Shown: positions 42,135-50,206, counted from the stretch's first letter. The stretch: DNA of 64,000 bases from Actinospineispora eucalypti (GCA_014208095.1 JACHMT010000005.1:62001-126000); one strand, 5' to 3'. Numbers and translations are program-made. The notes: generated by a model not told the origin, from the letters alone.

Positions 42135-43079
42135 ATGCGAGTAACAGTCCTGGGCGCCGGGGTGAGCGGGCTGAGCACCGCGGTGAGCCTGTTGCGGGCC
42201 GGTGCCGGGGTCCGTGTAGTGGCCGCCGGCCCGGTGCGCGAGTCGACCTCGTACCTGGCCGCCGCCGTCTGGTTCCCCACCCACGTCGGACCGGCCGGCG
42301 CGGTGGCCCGCTGGGGCGCGCACGCCTACCGGGTGTTCGCCGAGCAGGCCGCGTGCGGTGTTCCGGGGGTGGTCATGCGCGAGTCGATGGCCCTGTACCG
42401 GCAGCCGCCGGGGGAACCGGAGTGGGCGGAACAGGTGGGCGGGGTGCGCCCGGCCGAACCGGCCGAGCTGCCGGCCGGCTACCCGCACGGGCTGCGCTAC
42501 GTCGTCCCGCTGGTGGAGATGCCGCGGTATCTGCCGTGGCTGGCCGGCGAGCTGACCCGGCTCGGCGGCGAGCTGGTCACCCGCCGGGTCGGCGACCTGG
42601 CCGAGCTGGCCGGCCTGGGGACGGATGCGGTGGTCAACTGCACCGGGCTGGCCGCCCGTGAGCTGGTCGGCGACGACAGCGTGTACCCGGTGCGCGGACA
42701 GATCGTGCGGGTGACCAACCCCGGGCTGACGCTGTCCGTGCGGGACGAGGGACACCCGGAGGGGCGGGCCTACGTGCACCCGCGCGAGCGGGACGCCGTC
42801 CTGGGCGGCACGCTGGAGGAGCACCGCTGGGACACCGAACCGGACCCGGCCACCGGCGAGTCCATCCTGCGCCGCTGCCGTGACCTGGCCCCCGAGCTGG
42901 CCGGCGCCCAGGTGCTGGAGCACATTGCCGGGCTGCGGCCGGGGCGGCCCGAGGTCCGGCTGGCGGAGGGCGAGCCGGTCGGGGACACCCGGGTGATCCA
43001 CAACTACGGGCACGGCGGGGCCGGCATCACGCTCAGCTGGGGCTGCGCCGCCGACGTGGTGTCCCTACTCGCGAGGTAA
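42135..43079 (+). CDS. FAD-dependent D-amino-acid oxidase family protein
   Basis: 314-residue oxidase. The FAD Rossmann motif is VTVLGAGVSGLSTAVSLLRA. The DAAO family is indicated by STSYLAAAVWFPTHVGPAG, VVNCTGLAARELVGD, YPVRGQIVRVTN and the C-terminal NYGHGGAGITLSWGCA that contacts the flavin. It oxidises D-amino acids to keto acids with release of hydrogen peroxide. ATG 42135 is at the FAD motif. Confidence 0.92.
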   Translation: MRVTVLGAGVSGLSTAVSLLRAGAGVRVVAAGPVRESTSYLAAAVWFPTHVGPAGAVARWGAHAYRVFAEQAACGVPGVVMRESMALYRQPPGEPEWAEQVGGVRPAEPAELPAGYPHGLRYVVPLVEMPRYLPWLAGELTRLGGELVTRRVGDLAELAGLGTDAVVNCTGLAARELVGDDSVYPVRGQIVRVTNPGLTLSVRDEGHPEGRAYVHPRERDAVLGGTLEEHRWDTEPDPATGESILRRCRDLAPELAGAQVLEHIAGLRPGRPEVRLAEGEPVGDTRVIHNYGHGGAGITLSWGCAADVVSLLAR

Positions 43080-43115
43080 TCGCGCACAAAGCCCCGGCCG
43101 CCTACCGTCGCCGGC

Positions 43116-43988
43116 ATGACGGGAAACGAGCAGCTCGCCGGCAAGGTGGCGATCATCACCGGCGGCACCAGCGGGCTGGGCGCGCGCATGGCGGAGCTGT
43201 TCGCCGCCGAGGGGGCCGGCGTGGTGGTCACCGGCCGGCGCCGGGAGGCGGGCGAGGAGCTGGCCACCCGGCTGGGGCCGGGGGTGAGCTTCCTGGCGGC
43301 CGACGTGTCCGTCGAGGCCGACGTCCGGGCCACCGTGGCGCACGCGCTGGACCGGTTCGGCCGGCTGGACGTGCTGGTCAACAACGCCGGCAACGCGGGC
43401 ACGCTGAGCGGCGCACTGGACGTCGACCTGGACGAGTTCCGGCGCACCTTCGACGTGCACGTGCTGGGCACCGTGGCCGGTATCAAGCACGTCGGCCCGC
43501 ACCTGGTGGCGCAGGGCCACGGGTCGATCGTCAACGTGTCCAGCGTGGGCGGGTTGTTGGCCGGCTGGACGCCGTACGACTACGCGGCGGCCAAGGCCGC
43601 CGTCACCCACCTGACCCGGTGCGCGGCGGTGGAGCTGGGCGAGCACGGGGTGCGGGTGAACAGCATCTCGCCCGGCCCGATCCCCACCGGCATCCAGACC
43701 AAGACCGCCGGCGCCGACCCGGAGGCGGCGGCGCGCAGCGTGGACAAGCTGGCCGAGCTGATGTCCGCCGGGCTGGCGTCCTGGCAACCGGTGCGCCGGC
43801 TGGGCACCCCGGACGACGTGGCGGCCACCGCGCTGTGGCTGGCCAGCGACGCGTCCAGCTTCGTGAACGGGCAGGACATCGCCGTCGACGGCGGGCTCAC
43901 CGCCGGGCGGCCCGCCTCGGTCTCCGCCGAGGCCTACCGGCACATCGGCGCCCTGGCCCGGGAGGCGGCCGACGCCCACATAACGTAG
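43116..43988 (+). CDS. SDR-family oxidoreductase
   Basis: 290-residue classical short-chain dehydrogenase. The NAD(P) motif is VAIITGGTSGLGARMAELF, then DVLVNNAGNAGTLSG, catalytic Ser in VNVSSVGGLLAGW, Tyr/Lys in YDYAAAKAAVTHL, and NGQDIAVDGGLTAGRP near the end. Substrate unknown. TACCGT (43103-43108) ends 8 nt before the ATG, which supports a leaderless start. Confidence 0.92.
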   Translation: MTGNEQLAGKVAIITGGTSGLGARMAELFAAEGAGVVVTGRRREAGEELATRLGPGVSFLAADVSVEADVRATVAHALDRFGRLDVLVNNAGNAGTLSGALDVDLDEFRRTFDVHVLGTVAGIKHVGPHLVAQGHGSIVNVSSVGGLLAGWTPYDYAAAKAAVTHLTRCAAVELGEHGVRVNSISPGPIPTGIQTKTAGADPEAAARSVDKLAELMSAGLASWQPVRRLGTPDDVAATALWLASDASSFVNGQDIAVDGGLTAGRPASVSAEAYRHIGALAREAADAHIT

Positions 43989-43993
43989 GCGCC

Positions 43994-45070
43994 ATGGATC
44001 TGCGCCATCACGGGGACGTCGACGCCGCGCCGGGCCTGCTCGACTTCGCGGTCAACGTCCGCGGCAGCCGCCCGCCGGACTGGCTGCGCGAGCGCCTGGT
44101 GGCCGCCGTCGACCGGCTGGGCCGCTACCCGTCGGCCGCCGACGACCTCGCCGCCCGCGAGGCGGTGGCCCGGCGGCACGGGCGGCGGCCGGAGGAGGTG
44201 CTGATCCTGGCCGGCGCGGCCGAGGGGTTCGCCATGCTGCCCGGGCTGCGCCCGTCCCGTCCGGTGGTGCTGCACCCGGGGTTCACCGAGCCGGAGGTGG
44301 CGCTGCGCGCGGCCGGCCTGGACGTGCGGCGGGTCTTCACCGACGCCGGCGACGGTCACCGGCTCCGCCCGGAGGCCGTGCCGGCGGACGCGGACCTGGT
44401 GGTGCTGGGCAATCCGACCAACCCGACCTCGGTGCTGCACCCGGCCGCCGAGGTCGCCCGGCTGGCTCGCCCGGGGCGGGTACTGGTGGTGGACGAGGCG
44501 TTCGCCGACGCGGTCCCCGGCGAGCCGGAGTCGCTTTCCGCGCGCGCCGACGTACCCGGGATTCTGGTGCTGCGCAGCCTGACCAAGACCTGGGCGCTGC
44601 CCGGGCTGCGCGCCGGCTACGCCCTCGGCGACCCGGAGCTGCTGGCCCGGCTGTCCGCCGCACGGCCGCCGTGGCCGGTGGGCACCCTGGTGCTGGAGGC
44701 GGTGCGGGCCTGCTGTGAGCCGGCCGCGCTGGCCGAGGCGGCGGCCGCCGCCGAGGAGCTGTCGGCGCACAGGGCCTGGCTGGCCGGGGCGCTGGCCGAG
44801 CTGCCCGGCGTGCGCGTGCACGGGCCGGCGGCCGGCCCGTTCCTGCTGCTCACCGTGCCCGGCGGGGCCCAGGTGCGGTCCGGGCTGCGGGACGCCGGGG
44901 TGGCGGTGCGCCGGTGCGACACGTTCCCCGGGCTGACCGAGGACCAGCTGCGGGTGGCGGTGCGGCCGCCGGGCGAGGCCGGCGCGCTGGTCGGTGCGTT
45001 GGCGCGAGCGCTGAGGCACTACGGTTCGTCGGATGCGAGTGGGCCGGAAACCGCCAACTCAGTGTGCTGA
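43994..45070 (+). CDS. cobC: Class I/II aminotransferase, Rv2231c/CobC type
   Basis: 358-residue PLP enzyme of the threonine-phosphate decarboxylase/histidinol-phosphate aminotransferase type named CobC in actinobacterial B12 clusters, where it supplies aminopropanol phosphate. LRHHGDVDAAPGLLDFAVNV is the typical N-terminus; NPTNPTSVLHP, VVDEAFADA and the PLP lysine in LRSLTKTWALPGLRAGY follow. TAACGT ends 8 nt before ATG 43994, inside the SDR gene end. The sequence is followed by nif3, zinc ribbon and rnhA as in mycobacteria. Confidence 0.88.
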   Translation: MDLRHHGDVDAAPGLLDFAVNVRGSRPPDWLRERLVAAVDRLGRYPSAADDLAAREAVARRHGRRPEEVLILAGAAEGFAMLPGLRPSRPVVLHPGFTEPEVALRAAGLDVRRVFTDAGDGHRLRPEAVPADADLVVLGNPTNPTSVLHPAAEVARLARPGRVLVVDEAFADAVPGEPESLSARADVPGILVLRSLTKTWALPGLRAGYALGDPELLARLSAARPPWPVGTLVLEAVRACCEPAALAEAAAAAEELSAHRAWLAGALAELPGVRVHGPAAGPFLLLTVPGGAQVRSGLRDAGVAVRRCDTFPGLTEDQLRVAVRPPGEAGALVGALARALRHYGSSDASGPETANSVC

Positions 45071-45100
45071 GAGTGCCGACTCGCGGGGGAGGGGCTGGGT

Positions 45101-45958
45101 GTGGCGACGCTCGGGGACGTAATCACCGCGCTGGAAACCGCCTATCCGCCGGGGTTGGCGGAGGCGTGGGATGCGGTGGGCTTGGTCTGCGGGGATCCGG
45201 CGGCGCCGGTTTCCCGGGTGTTGGTGGCGGTGGACCCGGTGGAGGAGACCATCGAGGAGGCCGTCGAGGGCGGCGCCCAGCTGTTGGTGAGCCACCACCC
45301 GCTGCTGCTGCGCGGGGTGCACGGGGTGCCGGCCGACCAGCCCAAGGGCCGCCTGGTGCACCGGTTGATCACCGCCGGCGTGGGCCTGTTCACCGCGCAC
45401 ACCAATGCCGACTCGGCCGACCCGGGGGTGTCCGACGCGCTGGCCGCCGCGCTCGGCCTTCCGGTCACCGGGCCGCTGGTGCCCCGGGACCCCACCGGCC
45501 GGCTCGGCCTCGGCCGGATCGGCGAGCTGCCCGAGCCGGAGACGCTGGCCGACTTCACCCGGCGGGCGGCGGCCGCGCTGCCGGCCACCGCGTGGGGTGT
45601 GCGGGCCGCCGGTGACCCGGACCGGCCGGTGCGCCGGGTCGCGGTGTGCGGCGGCGCCGGGGACTCCGCGCTGGCCGACGCCATCGCCGCCGGGGTGGAC
45701 GTCTACCTCACCGCCGACCTGCGTCACCACCCGGCCAGCGAGCACCTGCTGGCCGGAGGCATCCCCGGCCGCCCCACCCCGGCGTTGGTGGACGTGGCGC
45801 ACTGGGCCTCGGAGCACCCGTGGTGCGCCCAGGCGGCGGCGGTGATCAACAATGCCTTCCGGGGTAACGTCGAGGCCTCCGTCTCGTGGCGCCGCACCGA
45901 CCCGTGGACGCTCGGTGCCGGCCAGCCAGAGTCGTCAGAAAGGAACCCCGCGCAGTGA
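45101..45958 (+). CDS. Nif3-like dinuclear metal-centre hexameric protein
   Basis: 285-residue Nif3/YbgI protein, sometimes annotated as GTP cyclohydrolase 1 type 2. EAWDAVGLVCGDPAAPVSRV, LLVSHHPLLLRGVHGV (His ligands), FTAHTNADSADPGVSDAL and the C-terminal ADLRHHPASEH, VDVAHWASE supply the metal site. Biochemical role is not settled. GTG 45101 has GGGGAGGGG upstream; its stop overlaps the next gene. Confidence 0.92.
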   Translation: MATLGDVITALETAYPPGLAEAWDAVGLVCGDPAAPVSRVLVAVDPVEETIEEAVEGGAQLLVSHHPLLLRGVHGVPADQPKGRLVHRLITAGVGLFTAHTNADSADPGVSDALAAALGLPVTGPLVPRDPTGRLGLGRIGELPEPETLADFTRRAAAALPATAWGVRAAGDPDRPVRRVAVCGGAGDSALADAIAAGVDVYLTADLRHHPASEHLLAGGIPGRPTPALVDVAHWASEHPWCAQAAAVINNAFRGNVEASVSWRRTDPWTLGAGQPESSERNPAQ

Positions 45959-46692
45959 ACGCCGAACCCGCAGCCCAGCAGCGGTTGCTCCAGCTCGCCG
46001 ATGTGGACGCGGAGCTGAACCGGATCGACCACCGCCGCCGCGCGATGCCCGAGCTGGCCGAGATCACCGAGGCGGAGAAGATACTGCGGGAACGCAAGGA
46101 CGCGGTGGTTTCCGCCGAGACCTCGGCGCGCGACCTGGACCGGGAGATCGCCCGGCTGGAGCGGGACGTGGAGGGCGTGCGGGCCAGGGCGGAGCGGGAC
46201 CAGAACCTGCTCGCCGGCGCCGGCCTCCCGGCCAAACAGGCCGCCGACCTGCAGCACGAGCTGGAGACCCTGGCCCGCCGCCAGGGCGTGCTGGAGGACG
46301 AGCAGTTGGAGATCATGGAGCAGCGCGAGGCGGTGCAGACCAACCTGGACGCCGCCCAGGGGGAGCTGGCCGAGGCCGAGCGGGCGCTGGCCGACGCGCA
46401 GACCCGCCGGGACGGCACGCTGGCCGACCTGGAGGCCGCCGAGGCCGGCCGGCGCCGGGACCGCGAGCCGATCGTGGACGGGCTGCCGGCGGACCTGGTC
46501 AAGCTGTACGAGTCGATCCGGTCCCGGGGCGGTCCCGGGGCGGCCATGCTGCGGGCCCGCAAGTGCGGCGCCTGCCGGCTGGAGCTGGACCGCTCCGAGG
46601 TGAGCCAGATCCGGGCCGCCGCGCCGGACGAGGTGCTGCGGCACGAGGAGTGCGGGGCGATCATGGTGCGCACCTCGGAGTCGGGCCTGTGA
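45955..46692 (+). CDS. C4-type zinc ribbon domain protein (Rv2229c type)
   Basis: 245-residue protein, mostly a long coiled coil (residues 20-170; many LEExx-type heptads such as VLEDEQLEIMEQREAVQTNL), with a zinc ribbon at the end. The ribbon has CGACRLELD and HEECGAIMV, so one position of the usual four-cysteine set is His. Family members are encoded between nif3 and the RNase HI gene. GTG 45955 overlaps the nif3 stop, and the stop overlaps the rnhA start. Confidence 0.9.
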   Translation: MNAEPAAQQRLLQLADVDAELNRIDHRRRAMPELAEITEAEKILRERKDAVVSAETSARDLDREIARLERDVEGVRARAERDQNLLAGAGLPAKQAADLQHELETLARRQGVLEDEQLEIMEQREAVQTNLDAAQGELAEAERALADAQTRRDGTLADLEAAEAGRRRDREPIVDGLPADLVKLYESIRSRGGPGAAMLRARKCGACRLELDRSEVSQIRAAAPDEVLRHEECGAIMVRTSESGL

Positions 46693-47117
46693 GGCTGGTC
46701 ATCGAGGCGGACGGCGGCTCGCGGGGGAACCCGGGACCGGCCGGCTACGGCGCCCTGGTGCTCGACGCCGATACCGACGAGGTGCTCGCCGAGTCGGCCG
46801 AGGGCATCGGCGTCGCCACCAACAACGTGGCCGAGTACCAGGGCCTGATCGCCGGCCTGCGCGCCGCCGTCGCGCTGGCCGAGCGCGGACCGGTGGCCGA
46901 CGTCGAGGTGCGGATGGACTCCAAGCTGGTGGTGGAGCAGATGTCCGGGCGCTGGCGGGTGAAGCACCCGGCCATGCAGCCGCTCGCACTGGAGGCCGGC
47001 CGGCTGGTCCGTGACCTGGGTGGGGTCCGCTTCACCTGGGTCCCGAGAGCCCGCAACAAACGCGCCGACCGCCTGGCCAACGAAGCCATGGACGCCCAGT
47101 CCCAGCCCGCGCCGTGA
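46689..47117 (+). CDS. RNase HI family protein (separate from its usual phosphatase partner)
   Basis: 142-residue RNase H domain degrading RNA in RNA-DNA hybrids. Active-site acids are Asp8 (LVIEADGGSRGNPG), Glu in NNVAEYQGLIAG, Asp in RMDSKLVVEQM and Asp in NKRADRLANEA. In mycobacteria the equivalent protein (Rv2228c) continues into an acid/alpha-ribazole phosphatase domain. Here a stop ends the RNase part after MDAQSQPAP, and the phosphatase starts in another frame with a four-base overlap. Confidence 0.93.
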   Translation: MRLVIEADGGSRGNPGPAGYGALVLDADTDEVLAESAEGIGVATNNVAEYQGLIAGLRAAVALAERGPVADVEVRMDSKLVVEQMSGRWRVKHPAMQPLALEAGRLVRDLGGVRFTWVPRARNKRADRLANEAMDAQSQPAP

Positions 47118-47839
47118 CCCCCACCCCTCCGCCGATTCAGTCGGTTCAGCAGGCCTGTTCAGTCACTTCAGCAGCCCCCGCGTCGACGGCGTGGACCGGC
47201 CAGACCGGCCGGCCGACCCGGTTCCTGTTGCTGCGGCACGGCCAGACCGAGTACTCCGCGCAGCGCCGCTACTCCGGCCGGGCCGATCCGGAGCTGACCG
47301 AGCTCGGCCACGCCCAGGCCGCCGCCGTGGCGGCCGGGATCGGTTCGGTGGACGGGACGGACAAGGTCAGCGCGGTCCTCAGCTCGCCGCTGCGCCGGGC
47401 CCGGCAGACCGCCGAGCCGGTGGCCGCCGCGCTCGGCGCCGGCCCGGTGACCTCGCACGAGGGCCTGTTGGAGACCGACTTCGGCGCCTGGGACGGCCTG
47501 ACCTTCGCCGAAGCCAGGACCCGCGACCCCGAGGTGCACCGCCGCTGGCTGGGGGACGAGACGGTGGACCCGCCGGGCGGCGAGAGCTTCGCCGCGGTGG
47601 GTACGCGCGTGGCAAAAATGCGCGCAGAGCTGGTGGCCGCCCACCCGGGCGAGACGTTGCTGCTGGTCAGCCACGTGACACCGATCAAGATGCTGGTCCG
47701 GCAGGCGCTGGGCAGCGGCCCCGAGGTGCTCTACCGGATGCACCTGGACCTGGCCTCGCTGTGCATCGCCGAGTTCTACCCCGACGGCGGCGCCTCGGTG
47801 CGCCTGGTGAACGGCCGCTTCCCGGTAACACAGGTTTAG
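47114..47839 (+). CDS. Histidine phosphatase family protein (alpha-ribazole phosphatase-like)
   Basis: 241-residue phosphatase. A Pro/Ser/Thr linker of about 35 residues precedes FLLLRHGQTEYSAQRRYSGR with the catalytic His, then SSPLRRARQTAEP, ETDFGAWDGLTFAEA and LLVSHVTPIKMLV with the second His. It corresponds to the C-terminal half of the mycobacterial bifunctional RNase H/CobC phosphatase. The N-terminal linker looks like the interdomain linker of that fusion. GTG 47114 overlaps the RNase stop (GTGA), so coupling keeps the two products together. Confidence 0.92.
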   Translation: MTPTPPPIQSVQQACSVTSAAPASTAWTGQTGRPTRFLLLRHGQTEYSAQRRYSGRADPELTELGHAQAAAVAAGIGSVDGTDKVSAVLSSPLRRARQTAEPVAAALGAGPVTSHEGLLETDFGAWDGLTFAEARTRDPEVHRRWLGDETVDPPGGESFAAVGTRVAKMRAELVAAHPGETLLLVSHVTPIKMLVRQALGSGPEVLYRMHLDLASLCIAEFYPDGGASVRLVNGRFPVTQV

Positions 47840-47854
47840 GGCGGCGCTGATCCG

Positions 47855-47877
47855 GTCATGCATGAGTCATGCATGAC
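47855..47877. promoter_or_regulatory. Perfect 23-bp palindrome over the marR start codon
   Basis: GTCATGCATGA (47855-47865) and TCATGCATGAC (47867-47877) are exact complements around one base. The right arm contains the ATG (47869) of the marR gene. A bound MarR dimer would block both RNA polymerase and the ribosome site, so this is a likely autoregulatory operator. Confidence 0.72.
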
Positions 47878-48465
47878 GTGGAACGCACGGCCAACCTGCT
47901 GGGCGCCGCCGCCCTGGCGCTGACCGACCTGATGTTCGCCGAGCTGGCCCACGCCGGCGGGCTGTCCGCGAGCGGTGCGGCCGCACTGGTCACGCTGGGC
48001 GCGGCGCCCGACCTGAGCGTCACCGAGCTGGGCCGGCGGGTCGGGCTGAGCCAGCCGGCGGCGGCGCGAATGGTGGACGGCCTGGAACGGCGCGCATTCG
48101 CCCGGCGGGCTCCGGGGGCCGGCCGAGAGGTGTCCGTCCGGCTCACTCCGGCCGGGGAAGGCATCGCGGCCCGGCTGACCGGAGCCCGGACGCAGGCGCT
48201 GGCCGGCCCACTGGCGGCGCTGGACCAGGGTCAACTGGCCGCGCTGGACGGCGCCCTGTCCGGCCTGCTGGCCGCGTTGTACCGGCGGGTAGGCAGCGCC
48301 GACCTGCTGTGCCGGCTGTGCGACCGGGAGCGTTGCACGCGGGGTGCGCCCTGTCCGGTCGGCCAGGCCGGGCGGGAAGTCGGCCAGGCGGGGCGGGATG
48401 TCGGCGAGGCCGGGCGGGAAGTCGGCCAGGCCGGGCGGCGGGTCGGCCAGGCCGGAAGGCAGTGA
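47869..48465 (+). CDS. MarR-family regulator with Cys cluster and repetitive tail
   Basis: 198-residue regulator. The winged helix is visible in VTELGRRVGLSQPAAARMVD and LERRAFARRAPGAGREVSVR. The C-terminal helix ends in a cysteine cluster, LLCRLCDRERCTRGAPCPV, that could bind zinc or sense redox state. After it come five 7-residue repeats (GREVGQA-like) encoded by a 21-bp tandem repeat. The gene is 3 nt upstream of an EamA transporter gene, which it may control. Confidence 0.87.
   Translation: MHDVERTANLLGAAALALTDLMFAELAHAGGLSASGAAALVTLGAAPDLSVTELGRRVGLSQPAAARMVDGLERRAFARRAPGAGREVSVRLTPAGEGIAARLTGARTQALAGPLAALDQGQLAALDGALSGLLAALYRRVGSADLLCRLCDRERCTRGAPCPVGQAGREVGQAGRDVGEAGREVGQAGRRVGQAGRQ
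48358..48462 (+). repeat. Five tandem 21-bp repeats in marR
   Basis: Five units of the type GTCGGCCAGGCCGGGCGGGAA, with a few substitutions, run to the end of the gene. They encode VGQAGRE-like heptads. Exact in-frame 21-bp periodicity suggests slippage expansion. Confidence 0.88.
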
Positions 48466-48468
48466 CCG

Positions 48469-49296
48469 GTGGGCACCCTGCTCGCCCTGGCGTCGTCGGT
48501 CTGTTACGGCATCGCCGACTACGCCGGGGGTCTGCTCTCCCGACGGACCAGCCCGGCCGCCGTGGCGCTGGTCGGGCAGCTCGGCGGGCTGGTGCTGATG
48601 GCGGTCGCCGCCGTGCTGCTGCCCGGCCGGCCGTTGGCCGCCGACCTGGGCTGGGGCGCGCTGTCCGGTGCGGGCACCGGCGTCGGCATGCTGCTCCTGT
48701 ACCGGGCGCTGGCGCGCGGGGCGATGAGCGTGGCGGTGCCGGTGAGCGCGGTGGGCGGCCTGGCCATCCCGGTGCTGTTCGGGCTGGCGCTGTTCGGCGA
48801 GCGGCCTTCCGCGCTCTCCGGACTGGGTATGGCGCTCGCGGTCCCCGCGCTGTTCCTGCTGGCCAGGGACGGGCGGCCGGCTGAGCTGGCCAGCAGTGGA
48901 ACGGTGGACGCGCTGGTCGCCGGGGTGGGCATCGCGGTGCAGTACCTCGCGCTGGCCCGGGCGCAGCCGGATGCCGGGATGTGGCCGGTGGCCGCCGGGC
49001 GGCTGGCCGCCGCCCTGCTGATCGCGCCGCTGCTGCTGAGGGCCGCCGACCGATGGATGCCCGCGCCGCGACTGGCCGCCGCCGCGGCGACCGGCTGCTG
49101 CGCCGCGCTGGCACTGGTGGCCTACCTGCTGGCCACCCGTGAGCAGCTGGTCACCGTGGCGGTGGTGCTGTCCTCGCTGTACCCGGTGCTTCCGGTGCTG
49201 CTCGGGCTGACCGTGCTGGGCGAACGGCTGACCGCGCCCCAACGGTTCGGCCTGCTCACGGCCGGTGTGGCCACCGTCCTGCTGGCTGCGGGTTGA
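48469..49296 (+). CDS. EamA/DMT-family transporter
   Basis: 275-residue membrane protein with ten hydrophobic segments in two similar halves, as in drug/metabolite transporters: MGTLLALASSVCYGIADYAG at the start, VPVSAVGGLAIPVLFGLALF, and VVLSSLYPVLPVLLGLTVLG with ERLTAPQRFGLLT in the second half. Substrate unknown. GGAAGG precedes the GTG; it is 3 nt after marR and almost certainly co-transcribed. Confidence 0.9.
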   Translation: MGTLLALASSVCYGIADYAGGLLSRRTSPAAVALVGQLGGLVLMAVAAVLLPGRPLAADLGWGALSGAGTGVGMLLLYRALARGAMSVAVPVSAVGGLAIPVLFGLALFGERPSALSGLGMALAVPALFLLARDGRPAELASSGTVDALVAGVGIAVQYLALARAQPDAGMWPVAAGRLAAALLIAPLLLRAADRWMPAPRLAAAAATGCCAALALVAYLLATREQLVTVAVVLSSLYPVLPVLLGLTVLGERLTAPQRFGLLTAGVATVLLAAG

Positions 49297-49320
49297 CACA
49301 TACCCATATGGGAATATGAT
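49293..49320 (+). promoter_or_regulatory. Consensus promoter with operator in the spacer
   Basis: TTGACA (49293-49298) and TATGAT (49315-49320) are 16 nt apart. The spacer holds the perfect palindrome CCCATATGGG (49303-49312). The ATG at 49327 is 7 nt after the -10, so the arsR message should be leaderless, and the ArsR product is the natural repressor. Confidence 0.78.
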
Positions 49321-49326
49321 TGGTGC

Positions 49327-49683
49327 ATGGCCCGGGCAGCGACTACGACGGACGCGTTCAACGCGGTGGCCGAGCCCCGGCGGCGGGAGATTCTGGACCT
49401 GCTGGCCGGGGGCGAGCTGCCGGTGAACGAGCTCGTCGAGCGGCTCGGGCTGGCCCAGCCCCTGGTCTCCAAGCACCTGCGGGTGCTGCGCGAGGTCGGG
49501 CTGGTCCAGGTGCGCGAGGACGGGCGGCGGCGGCTCTACCGGCTCGACGGCCGGCCGCTGCGGCCCATCTACGAGTGGGTGCGCACCTACGAACAGACCT
49601 GGTCGCGACGCCTCGACCTGTTGGACGACGTGGTGGCCGAACTCAAGGAACAGGAGCAGAAGGATGTCCGCGATGACGAATAA
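49327..49683 (+). CDS. ArsR/SmtB-family regulator
   Basis: 118-residue winged-helix repressor. AVAEPRRREILDLLAGGELP, NELVERLGLAQPLVSKHLRV, LREVGLVQVREDGRRRLYRL are typical. No metal-site cysteines are present; this subgroup, coupled to AHSA1/SRPBCC genes, is common in actinobacteria and does not seem metal-responsive. Its 3' end overlaps the SRPBCC gene by 20 nt. Confidence 0.93.
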   Translation: MARAATTTDAFNAVAEPRRREILDLLAGGELPVNELVERLGLAQPLVSKHLRVLREVGLVQVREDGRRRLYRLDGRPLRPIYEWVRTYEQTWSRRLDLLDDVVAELKEQEQKDVRDDE

Positions 49684-50158
49684 GGGAACCGCGGTTGTCA
49701 CCCTCCCCGGGGACACCCAGATCTTGATCACGCGCGAGTTCGACGCGCCCAGGCACCTGGTCTACCGGGCGTGGACCACGCCGGAGCTGATCAAGCGCTG
49801 GTGGGGTGCGGACCGGGCCGAGGTCACGCACGTCGAGGTGGACCTGCGGGTGGGCGGGAAGTGGCGCTACGTGGCGGTGGCCCACGAGGGCGGGTTCGAG
49901 TTCGCCTTCCACGGGGAGTACCGCGAGGTGGTGACCAATGAGCGCCTGGTGTCCACCGAGGTCTTCGAGGGTGCTCCGGACGCCGCCGCGCTGAACACGC
50001 TCACCCTCACCGAACGCGACGGCCGCACCACGCTCACCACGCTGGTGGAGCACACCAGCCAGGAGCACCGGGACGCGCACATCAACTCCGGCATGGAGGG
50101 CGGCATGCAGGAGGCGATGGACCACCTGGAGGAGGTCGCCCGCTCGTTGGAGCTCTGA
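49664..50158 (+). CDS. SRPBCC/AHSA1-domain protein
   Basis: 164-residue START-like fold protein. ILITREFDAPRHLVYRAWTT, PELIKRWWGADRAEVTHVEV, DLRVGGKWRYV and the C-terminal GGMQEAMDHLEEVA mark the activator-of-Hsp90-ATPase/CalC-like group, which bind hydrophobic small molecules. It is co-transcribed with the ArsR gene and may be its target or sensor partner. AGGAGC lies upstream of ATG 49664; ATG 49673 is an alternative. Confidence 0.9.
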   Translation: MSAMTNKGTAVVTLPGDTQILITREFDAPRHLVYRAWTTPELIKRWWGADRAEVTHVEVDLRVGGKWRYVAVAHEGGFEFAFHGEYREVVTNERLVSTEVFEGAPDAAALNTLTLTERDGRTTLTTLVEHTSQEHRDAHINSGMEGGMQEAMDHLEEVARSLEL

Positions 50159-50206
50159 GAGCGCTAGCAAACTGCGCTGGTCGCTAGCGGCCCGCCACGC
50201 TCAGAG
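50153..50206. terminator. Bidirectional hairpin over two convergent stop codons
   Basis: CTCTGAG (50153-50159) pairs with CTCAGAG (50200-50206), and inside it CGCTAGC (50162-50168) pairs with GCTAGCG (50183-50189). The outer arms contain the TGA stops of both convergent genes. No T-tract. Confidence 0.55.

Noticed and set aside
48358..48462. Tandem repeats that could be mistaken for a CRISPR array
   Set aside because: Units are 21 bp, contiguous without spacers, and read through as in-frame heptads of the marR gene.
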